Shown: piece after piece, positions 33,300-43,835 of the stretch
Position numbering within the stretch: the stretch's first letter is position 1
Layout: the number at the start of each line of letters is the position of its first letter
Source of the DNA: Bettongia penicillata ogilbyi
Lineage: Eukaryota; Chordata; Mammalia; Diprotodontia; Potoroidae
Assembly (NCBI GenBank): GCA_023548195.1
Contig: JAJHZJ010000496.1
Coordinates: forward strand, 12,367,070 to 12,431,069
Direction: 5' to 3'
Length of the DNA: 64,000 nt
Notes under the pieces: model-generated
Seen by the model: the letters and a program-made list of their open reading frames with translations, nothing else
What the model was told of the DNA's origin: nothing
Database searches by the model: none
Translations under genes and position numbers: made by a program

Positions 33300-33840
33300 A
33301 TAACCTTTAATTTTCATAGATTTTTATTGATAACTTTTGTATCCATCTCCCTCCCTGGCCCAGAGAGCCGTCCCTTACAACAAAGAATTTTTTTTTTTTT
33401 GGAGAGGCCACTGGGGTTAAGTAGCTTGCCCAGAATCACACAGCTAGTAAGTTCCAAGTGTCTGAGGCTGGATTTGAACTAAGGACCTCCTGAATCCACG
33501 ACTGGTGCTCTATCCACTGCACCACCTAGCTGTCCCCAAAGAATTTTTAAAAGAATATAAAGAAGAAAAGTAAAACTTTAGTCAAACCTATCAATCCATC
33601 AAAAAACCCTGATATGCAATTTTTTGCATCCTTGGATCCCCTTGCCCATCTCTGCAAAGGGATAAGATGGTGTGTTCTCATTTCTCTTCCGTGGGGCCAA
33701 GCTTGCTTTTTATAATGCCATGATATTTTATGTCCTTTTATGGTGATGAATCTTTTGCCTTTGGTTGTGCTTTTGTTTTTGTATATGTTGTTTACCTGCT
33801 TTCTGCTTTCTTTGTATTGATTAAAAAGCATTAATTATTT
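33300..33840 (-). repeat. unclassified interspersed repeat, copy 2 (split by a SINE)
   Basis: Same wording series as 11945-12190 ('cccttacaacaaagaatttt', 'ctgatatgcaattttttgca', 'ggggccaagcttgctttt'). The SINE at 33400-33535 lies inside it and both edges read 'caaagaattttt', consistent with a target-site duplication. Confidence 0.55.
33400..33535 (-). repeat. marsupial SINE nested in unclassified repeat
   Basis: 'cttgcccagaatcacacagc', 'gtgtctgaggctggatttga' and 'ccactgcaccacctagctgt'. Flanked by 'caaagaattttt' on both sides (about 33380 and 33536). Confidence 0.8.
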
Positions 33841-33982
33841 TCAAAAGGGAAGTTATAGCAAAATATGAAGCAAACGCTAGGGTAAGTAGGACAGCATGGT
33901 GTGAAAGCAATGTAAAGGAATTAGAGAAAGATTGCTGAAAGGTGAACCAGAAGCTTCCTTCAACACTTAACTCAAGTACTGC

Positions 33983-34030
33983 ATAATGACATGACTTGCA
34001 CTTGACTTTGTTTTGAGTGAGGGAGGGCTG
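33983..34030 (+). repeat. left arm of a 48-bp inverted repeat
   Basis: Reverse complement of 34238-34285 at 46 of 48 positions by direct reading. Confidence 0.85.
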
Positions 34031-34237
34031 TGCAGGTTACCAGCCTCACTTCTCCTTCAGAGCCATCTGAATCCAGTGACCAGATATTCATCAGGATGAC
34101 TGGAGATGACCCAGGATGAGGCAGCTGGGGCCAAGTGATTTGCCCAAGGTCACATAGGTGAGGAGAGATTTGAACTCAGGTCCTCTTGACTCCTGCACTG
34201 GTCCTCTATCCACTGCACCACCTAGATGCTCCTTATT
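34031..34237 (-). repeat. marsupial SINE between inverted arms
   Basis: 'gttaccagcctcacttctcc', 'cagagccatctgaatccagt', 'gatttgcccaaggtcacata' and 'ccactgcaccacctagatgc'. Antisense SINE with an unusual left part shared with the SINE subfamily carrying 'gactggagatgacccaggat'. Confidence 0.8.
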
Positions 34238-34285
34238 CAGCCCTCCCTTACTCAAAACAAAGTCAAGTGCAAGTCATTTCATTAT
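34238..34285 (-). repeat. right arm of a 48-bp inverted repeat
   Basis: Pairs with 33983-34030. The mismatches are one C/T and one G/T position. Confidence 0.85.
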
Positions 34286-34489
34286 TTCTCTGATGGCATG
34301 GTCTTCTTAGCAAGGAAGAATGAACACACACACACAAGTACCACATCCTATTCCCTGCTTCAATATCCCCAGGTGCTACTATCCTCAACCCTGGAAATTA
34401 CTTTGAATTTACATTATATAGATATTTTATTTACTTTTTCTGTCTTTATGTTCCTTCCCTCCCCACTTCCCTCCAAAAGTCTCATAGAA

Positions 34490-34985
34490 TGTTAGATTCT
34501 TAAGACCAAGGGTTTTTTTTGGGAGGGATATCTTTTTACCCCCAGGACCTGGCACGCAGTAGGAATTTAAGTTTTTAGTTAAATTAATGAATCAATCCCA
34601 GGTCTTTCACTTGCTACCTATGTCACCCTCAGCAAGTCTCTTCTGGGTCTCATTTTCCTCCATTGTAAAATGATGGAGCTTGGACTTGATCTCAGTGGTC
34701 CCTATCAGCTCAAAAGCTATAATCTTAAATCCCAAATGGAAGTTATCATTTTGAACTTAGCAACACAACAGTATAGACTGAGAGCTGGAAGGGACTTTGG
34801 AGGTCATTGAGTCCAGCCTCTCATTTTACTCATGGAGAAACTGAGGCCTAGAGAAATGAAATAGCTTGTCCAAGCACACCCTGCCAGTATCTTCTAATTA
34901 AGGAGAGCCAGGATTCAAACTCAGGTCTCCAGATGCCAAATCCTGTGCTGTTTACAGGGTACCACATTGCATTTGCAAGCAGGTG
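34490..34985. repeat. L2 tail, MIR (+) and MIR (-) in series
   Basis: 34490-34585 has an L2-like tail ('ccaggacctggcacgcagta'). 34595-34735 is a sense MIR ('ttgctacctatgtcaccctc', 'cattttcctccattgtaaaa'). 34760-34985 is an antisense MIR ('agctggaagggactttggag', 'tggagaaactgaggcctaga'). Confidence 0.75.
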
Positions 34986-35460
34986 AAGATGGCCCAATTT
35001 TCCTTGCTTCTTGGCTTAGGACTTGACTGTCACTCCCTTTTAGCAGAAAGAATATCTGAAATTTTCCCTTTCTTTAAGGGTTCATGTCTGCTAACTGCTT
35101 CTGCCGCTTTTGACTTTTAAATGTTTCAATGTGTGACATCCAAGTGTGCCTGATAGAAGGAAAAGACCCAGGACTGTGAGCATGACACCAATATGCAGCG
35201 TGGTCTGTCTGGCTCCATGAAACCAATATTGTTTTTAGTTCTTTTAAAAGAAGTAAGTTTGGGTGATCCTTGGTAGCAGCTTTGTCTTGGGCATAAAAAT
35301 GACTATTTCTTGTGATTGAGATGAGTGGAACTGTGGTGAGGATTGAAGTGTACAGAGAGATTTACAGCAGAACCCCAGCAGTCAAAGGCAGCAGTTGTCT
35401 ACAGCTGAAAATAAGTAGCTTTTAATGTGTCCGTTTGGCCAAGATGAGAGGAGGGGAATG
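34986..35460. other. unique DNA; no gene seen
   Basis: No repeat or exon recognised. Confidence 0.35.
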
Positions 35461-35462
35461 AG

Positions 35463-35575
35463 AGTCTCTCTCTCTCTCTCTCCCTCTCTCCCTCTCCCTC
35501 TTTCTCTCTCCCTCTCTCCCTTCCCCCTCCCTCCCTTTTCCTCCCTCCCTTCCTCCTTTTGCTTTCTCTCTCCTT
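35463..35575 (+). repeat. polypyrimidine (CT/CCT)n tract
   Basis: Over 100 bases of nearly pure C/T on +. The Arg/Glu-rich open frames on the - strand are by-products. Confidence 0.95.
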
Positions 35576-35639
35576 TATACAGTTTATCATCCATAATTTT
35601 GGGATGTATTTGGCTTTTTTAAGCTGTTTTATCTGTAGG

Positions 35640-36560
35640 CTTATGAGGTCACTCATGTGTGAATTCTTTTGTTCGGCCACTCACCTTTTGCCTTGATGAT
35701 AGAAAATTGATCAGGCCCGAAGTACAAGTTCAATAGACAGCCCCCTTGGTCCTTTGTCTAGGAGAATAGCTACCATTGAAGGCCATGAGCAGGTTGCTAT
35801 TAATATGACAGCCCGCTCTATCTCCCACTGTAATTTATAATGAAATACCTAATCTCCATTATTTTGATCCAAGCAGGCGATCCCATGAAAAAGTCTTTTC
35901 ATCCAGTTCCCAATGGCTGTTACAGGAGAAATGGCAAACCAATAATTTTTGTCAAGTTTTTTAAGCCAACAGAAATGCTTTTCCACTGCTACAGTTTCAA
36001 AAGGCGCAGATAAAGCTCATTCACTGTGATGAATGAAAAAGCCATCTGGGGTTTTTCTTTTTGACTTCCTTTCCTTTTCTCCATCCTTGTAATCAAATTT
36101 GAGCAAAATCAAATGGGGCTTTCTATGAAAGTACCTTTTGTTGATCTGAACGAGCTGGTAATTTACAAAATACCCTTCTTTTGTGAAGCGGGCTAAAGAA
36201 AAAAAAGAATCAGTAGCTTTTAAAGCTGGGCCTTGGTGGGACTCTAAATACCATGAAAGCAGCCTGTGTTGAGAGATTGAAATGCATTTCAAAGCCAGGC
36301 CTGAGTCAGGGTACAAGGAAGAACAGACCTGTGTGCATTTTGTAGGAAGAAAAAATGTCAATGGAAAAAAGGGAGAAGGGGAGACAGCAAAACAGGGGGA
36401 AAAATCTGGATAAAGCATGAAAGTTATCATTCTTTCGGAGGTGCGCTCGTCCTTGGTGACACAGAGTACGTAACCAGTGATACTGAAGTTGGATTATTTT
36501 TTCTCAAAGAGAAGGCTCAACAATCTGAGTATTTACGGTCAAAGTTTGTGATGCTTGGGT
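35640..36560. promoter_or_regulatory. candidate conserved non-coding block upstream of the exon
   Basis: About 900 bp free of recognisable repeats. It has TAAT/ATTA homeodomain-like cores ('gctattaatatgacag', 'taatttataatgaaat', 'ctccattattttgatcc'), 'aatggctgttacagg' and 'gtgaagcgggctaaag'. The texture resembles deeply conserved enhancers or intronic elements. It ends about 280 bp before the candidate exon at 36841. Frames through it are broken and not exon-like. Confidence 0.4.
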
Positions 36561-36714
36561 TTGTGGAGAGATCTGAACCAGGACATGTATGGGGGGCTGG
36601 TGTGGTTTTTACCTCCTTCAACTTTTTCTCTGTTTTTTCTTATTCTTTGAGACCTAGTAGGAGATGGATCCAATGAAAGAGAAGATTCTAATTTTCACAG
36701 TACTAATTCTTGTT

Positions 36715-36830
36715 TCCTCTTTTCTTTTCTTTCTTTTTTCCTATCTTCTCTCTGTCTCTCTCTCTCTCTCTTCCTTCCTTCCTTCCTTCCTTTCCTTTCT
36801 TTCTTTCTTTCTTTCTTTCTTTTTTTTTTT
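36715..36830 (+). repeat. (TTTC)/(TTCC)/(CT) pyrimidine microsatellite
   Basis: Simple pyrimidine repeat that also forms the polypyrimidine tract of the following candidate splice acceptor. The Lys/Glu/Arg-rich open frames on the - strand are artefacts of it. Confidence 0.95.
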
Positions 36831-36840
36831 TGCCTGCTAG

Positions 36841-36916
36841 ATTTCTTTTCGGCAATGCTTCCTTCCCCCATTGACTCCAAAGAGGAAGACCGGTGTAAGC
36901 AGACATCTGGCAAAGA
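36841..36916 (+). CDS. candidate internal coding exon, unidentified gene
   Basis: A long pyrimidine tract and 'tgcctgctag' precede base 36841. After base 36916 comes the consensus donor GTAAGTAG. The exon is 76 bp. The second frame hits a stop. The frame starting with two partial-codon bases reads 'FFSAMLPSPIDSKEEDRCKQ' onwards with no stop and leaves two bases, which pair with the one-base lead of the exon at 52049. Acidic/basic, hydrophilic peptide. No family recognised. It could be a chance exon: the length is short and one other frame is also open. Confidence 0.4.
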
Positions 36917-38485
36917 GTAAGTAGTGTGTGCTCTTTTCTCCTATTGCTGTTTCTAAAATGAAGAGAACAGCAAGTGTGTTCAAAGGCGGTGTGAATCCAC
37001 TGTGGGTGTCTAGGAGGGAGCAGAACTTGGGGAAATGCAGCAGTCTGAATTTTCAGTGTGAAGTCTAAGACTACCTGTCTATGCCAATGGATTTCCAGTG
37101 TCTTTCTCACACCATGCTGTCTGAGCACCAAGTAGACTAGACTGCTTATTATATCCCTAAAAGGGCTGCAGAGTACGGAATGCTCCTAAATTCTCTGGAA
37201 CTATATTTTGAGCATCTCAGCTTTCTTGTTTCTAAAGCATTGCTGGGAACATGGAGCAGCTTTCCTTTTAAAATTAGCAGGTCCAGTTCTTAGACAAGAA
37301 GCTTTCTGCCTACTAGGGAAATAAAATAAGCCGTATCAAATTGCCTTGGCTGGTTTCTTCAGCATCAACATCTCTAGAGGGATGACTTGTTACTCTGATA
37401 TTGCCAAATGATTAAGAACAATTTTCAACATCAGACAAAACATTCTAAGGTATTTTTTAACAGTGGTTTATGTAGAATGCTTCCTTTAAAATTCTCCAAC
37501 TGATAGGTTAAATTTTTTTTTATAATGGAACATGTGAATTTTTAATGGAACATTTAGTGAATTTTTTACCCCTGAGGACAAGGTTGTGAGTCAGTTGTGA
37601 ACCTGGTTGTGTCTTTATTTTGAGTTCCTTGGTTTGTTAGGTACAGAACTGGTGGGATATGATACCTGGTGCCTTAGGTGTGTCTAAAGCTTGATCCGCA
37701 GCTCTTGTCAGTTTTGAAACCTCAGGACTCTACTTTGTGTTTTGGGTAAGCTTTATTCTGGGCACAGCCACATGGGACAGAATTGATTTCTATATCTTCT
37801 GCAGAGCCTCACAGAGTGAGGCCAGCACACCCTGGGGAATTCCAGGTGGCAGTCCCTGATCCCTTTCCATGCTTTCTGTGATCATTGAAAAGCTTATCCA
37901 GGGGAGACAAAAACCCTGGCCTCCAGAGGCTGGAGGCCGCTGTGACCCTAGGGGTAGGAAGAGGTGTGATGCTATGGGGTGGTGGGGGCTGACAGAGCCT
38001 AGCTGATTGATTCTGAAGAGGGGTTTACAAACTGCCAACTCCTTTATCCTTTTATCAGAGCTGAAGCTTGGGAACTCCGTGTTCAAAGCTGAATCTATTC
38101 TGTAGTTACAGATTGTTTGAGTTCTGTAGTCTTGGTTTGCTTCTCTTAACGTCCCTGTATCCTGAGCCCTGCCCACAGTTATGAACCGTTTGCTGCCTCC
38201 TAATGCCTGATTTCTAAAATCGCTTATGAGTCGCCTGGGGAGGGCTACCGGCGTTGGGGTGGGGTGGAGGAAGGGATGGGAGTGGGGGCATTCATTCTAT
38301 TGGAATCAAAGTTTTAAGATGCTTATCACCCCCGCCCCCCAACTCCAAGCTATAGAGAGAAAGTAGATTATGAACACCTTAAGAAAAGAGGAGACTAATT
38401 CCTAAGATTCTTAAATTATGGTGTATTCTGGTACAAACAAACATGACTTTGATTTGTTCTTCGCATGCCCACAAGGTACCAGAAA
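36917..38485. other. intron-like unique DNA
   Basis: No repeat family or exon recognised. If the two candidate exons are real, this is the start of a 15.1 kb intron. G-run-rich stretch at 38236-38290. The 128-codon open frame on the - strand (37790-38176) has no recognisable domain. Confidence 0.35.
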
Positions 38486-38489
38486 TTCT

Positions 38490-38650
38490 CTATGGCAACA
38501 GCAGGGAAGAGACACTGACCCTGGAGGGAGACGACCTGGGGGAGATCCCAGTTCTGCCCCTTACTACCTGGGGTCCCTTGGGCAAGTCACTCTCAGGGCT
38601 TCACTTTCTTCATTTGCAAAATGAGAGGGGTTGGATCTGAAAGGCATGAT
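38490..38650 (+). repeat. MIR SINE
   Basis: 'gaagagacactgaccctgga', 'cttgggcaagtcactctcag' and 'cactttcttcatttgcaaaa' in sense order. Confidence 0.75.
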
Positions 38651-39019
38651 CATCTGCCTTTGGGTTATTTGTTTTTTTTTTAATAAGTTCAGATATTCTG
38701 TTAGTTTCATGGGACCGATGTGTATTTGGTTTCTTCATATTGTTGTGATTTGCTTTTCAAAAATTAATCTTGGTTCCTGGCATTTCCTTTTAATTCCTGG
38801 ATGTTAAACGGAAGCTCCGGGGCTTGGTTTTTGATTTGTTTTTGACCCTGACTTTGCCTCTACCTTCCCTGGAGAATGATGGACAAGAGCTTTCTTTCCT
38901 GTGAATTGGATTGGAGGTTTGAGTTTCTGTAACTGCCAGAGTTACTGTTTTATTGATAACTGGGTAAGCAAAGAGGCCGTGCTCAAAAATAATGCTAAAG
39001 GACAGAGAATGGAAAAAGA

Positions 39020-39215
39020 TGAGCTTATTGAGTCCTGTTTCTGACCCATGCCAGTTATGTGGCTATGGGCAGCTTTAGTAATCTCCCTGAACCTCAGTTT
39101 CCTCATATGGAAAATGATGATAATGATATCACCTGCTTTGCAGGAGCCTAACGTCTGGAAAGGGATTTGGAAATCTCTAAATGGAACATGAGCCTTTATT
39201 CTTGTTTTTATTATT
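39020..39215 (+). repeat. MIR SINE
   Basis: 'gtcctgtttctgacccatgc', 'cctcagtttcctcatatgga' and a CORE-like 3' end. Confidence 0.7.
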
Positions 39216-39224
39216 TGTCTTCCA

Positions 39225-39470
39225 CAAAAGGCTGCAAGGTAGCATAGCAGGCTGAGTGGGGTCATGAAGACCTGAGTTCAAATCCTGGCAAGACAGTCAC
39301 TAGCCTGATGACTTTGGGTAATTCACTTAAATTCTATGTACTCCAAGAAGCTTCCTAGCTGATATCTATTAAACCAGCAACCACTTGTGGTCTGCTTTGT
39401 TGGAGAGAAATTCCCACACTGGGAGATCCTCACAGAGATGAAATCACAGGTCCTTGGCATATTTTCATGT
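39225..39470 (+). repeat. marsupial SINE, near full length
   Basis: 'gctgcaaggtagcatagcag', 'atgaagacctgagttcaaat', then the tail 'gagagaaattcccacactgg' and 'gagatgaaatcacaggtcc'. Confidence 0.75.
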
Positions 39471-39704
39471 TACCATGAAAGTCAGAGAAAAGGTGAAAGA
39501 ACTGATGAGTTCACTCCCCAGTGCTTGGCTACTGGTGGGATGGTGAGTGGATATAATGTAGCAGCTATAGAGGTGAAGAAGCTGTCAGTCCTGACTGCAA
39601 AGAGTATTTTGGCAAGATCTCTGTAGATGGGATTCTTTTCACACAGATCAACTGCTACTCAAACAGTCCTCAGGAGGACTGGGGGCCTACAGTTAGATTA
39701 GGCA

Positions 39705-39905
39705 TTAAGAGATCTTAGGATCCTAAGTTTAGAGCTGTAAGGTACCTTAGAAACATTGATTTCAAAATGCTTATTTAACAGATGGGGAAACCAAGGTAAA
39801 GAGATGTTAAGGGACTTGTCCAAAGTCACTTGGTTTATTCTTTTCCGAGGTAAGAATTGAACTTGTCTTCCTTCAAATGCAATGCTCTATTTACTATGAC
39901 AAACT
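39705..39905 (-). repeat. MIR SINE
   Basis: 'agagctgtaaggtaccttag', 'acagatggggaaaccaaggt' and 'acttgtccaaagtcacttgg'. Confidence 0.7.
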
Positions 39906-40335
39906 TCCTTCCTACGATTGGTCTCATTTGTGCATTTTGTCATAGTTCACTGACTTTGGGTCATTCTTTGAGCCCTGACCTCAGTTTTCAGTTGCTGTAT
40001 TGGAAATGGAACTTGCTAAGTCTTCAAAAAGTGGCAGATGAGTTACAGCAGAGCACCAACCCAAAGTGCCAGAGAGTGAAGAGAGTTTCTTTTCAAAGTG
40101 AATTAAGAGCAGACAATTCTTCTTTGATTTATGGAGACTGCTTATAAAATATCATATGAAGGCAATATAAATTAAAAAAAATCTTTTCATTCATTCAAGA
40201 AAAATAGTAAACTTAATTTACTCGCCATTTGATGATACAACTTCCCCCAACTGTTCTGAGCTTGTATCAAAAAATTAAAGGGGTGCAGTGATGATAATGG
40301 TATTCCTGTATAGGCTCGAGCAATAGTCAGGTTCT
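39906..40335. other. unique DNA; no gene seen
   Basis: No repeat or exon recognised. Confidence 0.3.
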
Positions 40336-40339
40336 TTCC

Positions 40340-40545
40340 TTGGTTGGGGCACTGTAATATGGTGGAAAGGGAGCTAGATGTGAAATCAGGAAGTTTGGGT
40401 TCAAATCCTGGCTGCAGCTCAAAGTTCAAATGACCTTGGGTAAATCACTTCCCTGGGACTCTGTTTCCTCATTTTTAAAATGAGAGTGTTGGATTAGATA
40501 GCCTCTAAAGGATCTTTTCTGCCTCTGTTCTGTGATCTGAGGCAC
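40340..40545 (+). repeat. MIR SINE
   Basis: 'aatatggtggaaagggagct', 'gggttcaaatcctggctgca' and 'tctgtttcctcatttttaaa'. Confidence 0.8.
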
Positions 40546-41055
40546 TTAGTGGAGATGAGTGTAGTTCAGCTACATAATGGTGAAAAAGACTTCTTGTCTT
40601 CTTCAAAGTTATTGTTTGGGTCCTACGATTACTGATTGCATGGACACCATGACTTCTGTCACAGTCATACTCAAGGGAGTAGGGCAAACTAAGAATGTGT
40701 TCTCAGGGACACTTATCACTGATGGGTTGGACAACATGGCCCTGAGGCTCAGATTCTGGCTCTGAGTAAGCCCTTGTGAGATAGTTCACTACCTAACCCT
40801 GGGTATATTCTGTACTTTAGATCTCAAGCAACTTCTAGCCTAGCTCTCTGTGCAGACTTTTCTCTGGGGTACACATAATACAGGTAAAACCAGTCAGGTA
40901 ACCAGATTTCCTAAAACTGCACTACTCTAACACCAAGAAATGTCACTATCTCCCTTCTTTATTACTTTTCAAAACACAGCTCAACCCCCATCATGTGGAC
41001 CAGGCTAACCCAAGTAGAGAGTTTCCTCTTTTGCTATCTTTGCATGCTGCCTATG
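40546..41055. other. unique DNA; no gene seen
   Basis: No repeat or exon recognised. Confidence 0.3.
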
Positions 41056-41059
41056 TTGT

Positions 41060-41295
41060 ATGGAAGAAGGCTCTTGGGATACTGTAGGGCTATTGATGGT
41101 ATCTGCTACGTAGAACAGGCCTGGGTTCAAGTCCTGCCTCAGGCACTTCCTAGCTGTTTGAATTTGGGGAAATCCCATAACCTCTCTAGGCCTCAGTTTC
41201 CTCATCTATAAAATGAGGAGGTTAGAACTGAAGACCTCCTAGACCTCTCTCAGCTCCAGGAGCTGATCCATCTCCTAGCACTCTGAACAAATTGT
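41060..41295 (+). repeat. MIR SINE
   Basis: 'cctgggttcaagtcctgcct', 'cctcagtttcctcatctata', 'agacctctctcagctccag'. Confidence 0.8.
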
Positions 41296-41424
41296 TGTTC
41301 ATCGCTGGATATCAGAAGCCTTTCTAGTCACCATGAATGTGGGTTTCCCTCCATTTTCTAGGATAATTGAGTTTGCAAATATCACTTTTTGGGCATGTGG
41401 CAGATGGGCCAGATCGGGCCTTCT

Positions 41425-41705
41425 TAACCAAGGTTGGATGAATGACTGGCTTTGCTATTGGCAAATCATATAATTTCTTAGGGTCTTGATTTCCCCATCT
41501 GTAAAAATGGAGAAATTATAGAGTTAGAGCTGGGAGATATCTTAGAGCCACTAATTCCATTTCTTTTTACAGGGGTTGATCCTGAGACTTAGAGAGGTCA
41601 TGTGACTTATACATGGTAGTCAGTGACAACATTGGCACTTGGATCCAGAGCCTCTGAAGTTCCAGTCCTAGCTCTTTTCTCATTGTACCAAGCCACCCTC
41701 TCTTT
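41425..41705. repeat. MIR (+) fragment abutting MIR (-)
   Basis: 41440-41525 sense 3' part ('gatttccccatctgtaaaaa'). 41525-41705 antisense copy ('gttagagctgggagatatct', 'gatcctgagacttagagagg'). Confidence 0.65.
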
Positions 41706-41769
41706 CTTCTCATGACTTTTCTTGTGCTCTGAATCCATAATGACTTTTGGAAACTTTTATTTCCTTTCC

Positions 41770-42480
41770 TGATCATCCCACAATTCCATATACTTCTTGA
41801 GGGCAGGATTTCTCTTTCTTTTGGTTAGTTGTGTTCCCAGAATTTAACACCCTGTGCCTGGAACAAATTTGTTATTGTTCAATTTTTCAGTTGTATCTGA
41901 CTCTTCTGACCCCGTGGACCATAGTATGCCAAGCCCTTCTATGCTCCACTATAAATATTATATTATTAATATATTATATGTCTGCCCAAGCTCATGTTCA
42001 TTGCTTCTATGATACTATCAATCCATCTCATCCTCTGCCATCCCCTTCTCCTTTACCTTGACTCTTTCCCAACAGCAGGGTCTTTTCCAATGAGTCCTAT
42101 CTTCTCATTACGTGACTGACATATTTAAACTTCAAATTCAGTATTTGTCCTCCTGAAGAATAGTCTGAGTTAATTTATTTGGGTATCAATTGATTTGATA
42201 TCATTACTGTCAAATGGACTCTCAAAAGTTTTCTCTAGCACCACAATTCAAAAGTGTCAGTTCTGTGGCACAAAGCTTTCCTTATAGTCCAACTTTGACA
42301 ACCATACATCATGGGAAAACCATAGCATATGGTCTGTCCTTGGCAAGGTGATGTCTCTGCTTTTTAGTATGTTGTCCAGATTTACCATAGCTTTCCTTTC
42401 AAGGAACAAGCATATTTTAATTTCATGGCTGCAGTCACAATATACACTTATTAAATGTTTATTGAATTAAATTGATGGGA
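41770..42480 (+). repeat. L2 3' tail split by BovB
   Basis: Left part 41770-41870 ('cttcttgagggcaggatttc', 'gtgttcccagaatttaacac', 'tgtgcctggaaca') and right part 42441-42480 ('cacttattaaatgtttattg') are consecutive pieces of an L2 3' end. Confidence 0.65.
41871..42440 (-). mobile_element. BovB-type RTE LINE, C-terminal/3' fragment
   Basis: Antisense to BovB. On the - strand, broken frames give 'KLDYKES', 'VVLEKTFESPFD' and 'GKDPAVGKESR', words typical of the C-terminal region and 3' end of BovB, and the DNA ends with 'ttcagttgtatctgactctt' on +, the recognisable BovB 3' end shared with ruminant Bov-tA SINEs. 5'-truncated, several stops. Distinct from the RTE at 21.8-24.6 kb. Confidence 0.85.
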
Positions 42481-43060
42481 GGGTCACTGGAGCGCATCTG
42501 TGCACTGGGTTGGCCACCAACATCTTTATACAACCTCTTGATTGACTCTTCTCTGGCTCTAGGGTCACCTTGTGGTTGAGGATGTCCATCTCTTGTCCTC
42601 TTGACTAATGCTGGGTATTTGTCCAAGAGTAGAGCATCCTGTTCACCTAATGCCTCAATGCAGCCTTTCCAGTGAAGCCCAAATATTACCATCCCCTTCA
42701 GTCAATCCCTTTGATAACCCTCAATAAACACTCCTTTTCTATAAGGCTCCCTTGCTTTCCCATCATAAAATGCCCTGAGCTATTTAACTTCCCATGGGCA
42801 GGTCTTCTTTCCACAAGGAGACTGTGACCCATCTGAGAATGGTTTGTGATGATGGTTGGCATTCCAGACATCACTCACCAAAGTAGAGCCTCAGTGAATA
42901 TTTTGCAGTGAATGAATGAATGAATGTCTAGGACCTTCTTCTGAAAGCTAAGACATTTCCATTTATAAGGGTCAGATGAGTCTTTTTGCAAATTAAAACT
43001 TTGACCCAACTCTTGTGATGTCCCAATGACTCTTTTACCTGTATAGTTTGCTGTGATCAC
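42481..43060. other. unique DNA; no gene seen
   Basis: No repeat or exon recognised except an L2/MIR-like 'cagtgaatgaatgaatg' near 42907. Confidence 0.35.
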
Positions 43061-43061
43061 T

Positions 43062-43380
43062 CATGTGGCAGAGTGTGGCAAGAGCCCTGGATTTGAAGTT
43101 TAGAGATGTGGGTTTAAATCCCAGCTTTGCAGGCAGCTAAGTAGCGCAGTGGATAGAGTACCAGATCCAGAGTCAGGAAATCCCTGCCACCTAGCAACTG
43201 TATGACCCTGCGCAAGTCACTTTGACATCTGCTTACCTCAGTTTCCTCATCTAAAAAATGAGGATAAGAATGACACCTACTCCCTAGAGTCGTTGTGAGG
43301 ATCAAATGAGATACGGAATGCAAAGTGCTTAAGTCAGCTCCTGATACATAGTAACACATACATGTTAGCTATAATTATTA
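43062..43380 (+). repeat. MIR start followed by a full marsupial SINE
   Basis: 43065-43125 'gagccctggatttgaagttt' (MIR). 43128-43380 'ggcagctaagtagcgcagtg', 'ccctgcgcaagtcactttga', 'cagtttcctcatctaaaaaa', 'gtcgttgtgaggatcaaatg', the canonical SINE in sense order. Confidence 0.85.
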
Positions 43381-43479
43381 CTATTACTAGCTCCGGTAGA
43401 ATCTAAGCCCCCCGGGGGGCTACACGATTTTGTCCTTGTATTTCTGGAGCCTGGTACAGTGCCTAGAACGTATTATTCA

Positions 43480-43835
43480 CTTAGCAAATGTTTGTTGGTT
43501 TACTGATTGGGTTACTCTGGTCAAGTCATTCCTGGAGATCTAGTTTCTTCATCTATAAAATAAGGATGATAAGAACTTGAAAAAACTTATCTCAGGGGAT
43601 GGAGGTCAGAAAGAGGTTTTGTAAGAATGGCAGCTAGCACTTATGGAGCACTCTAATGTTGATAAAATACACACTTTAACTCGTGATTTCTCAAGAACCT
43701 TGTGAGGTGGGTGCTATTATTATCTTTACATATTACAGATTACATATTTTAGCTGATAAATGATTGCGGTAGGATTTGAATTCAGGTCTTCCTCTGCTCA
43801 AATCCCCATCTCTATACTCCATGCCATCTGGCTGC
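43480..43835. repeat. MIR (+) then MIR (-)
   Basis: 43500-43635 sense 3' part ('ctagtttcttcatctataaa'). 43640-43835 antisense copy ('cttgtgaggtgggtgctatt', 'ggatttgaattcaggtcttc'). Confidence 0.65.

Noticed and set aside
36695..37131. 142-codon frame rich in Lys/Glu/Arg on the - strand
   Set aside because: Generated by the pyrimidine microsatellite before the candidate + strand exon.
37790..38176. 128-codon open frame on the - strand
   Set aside because: No recognisable domain, no splice or start context; length is expected by chance in 64 kb.
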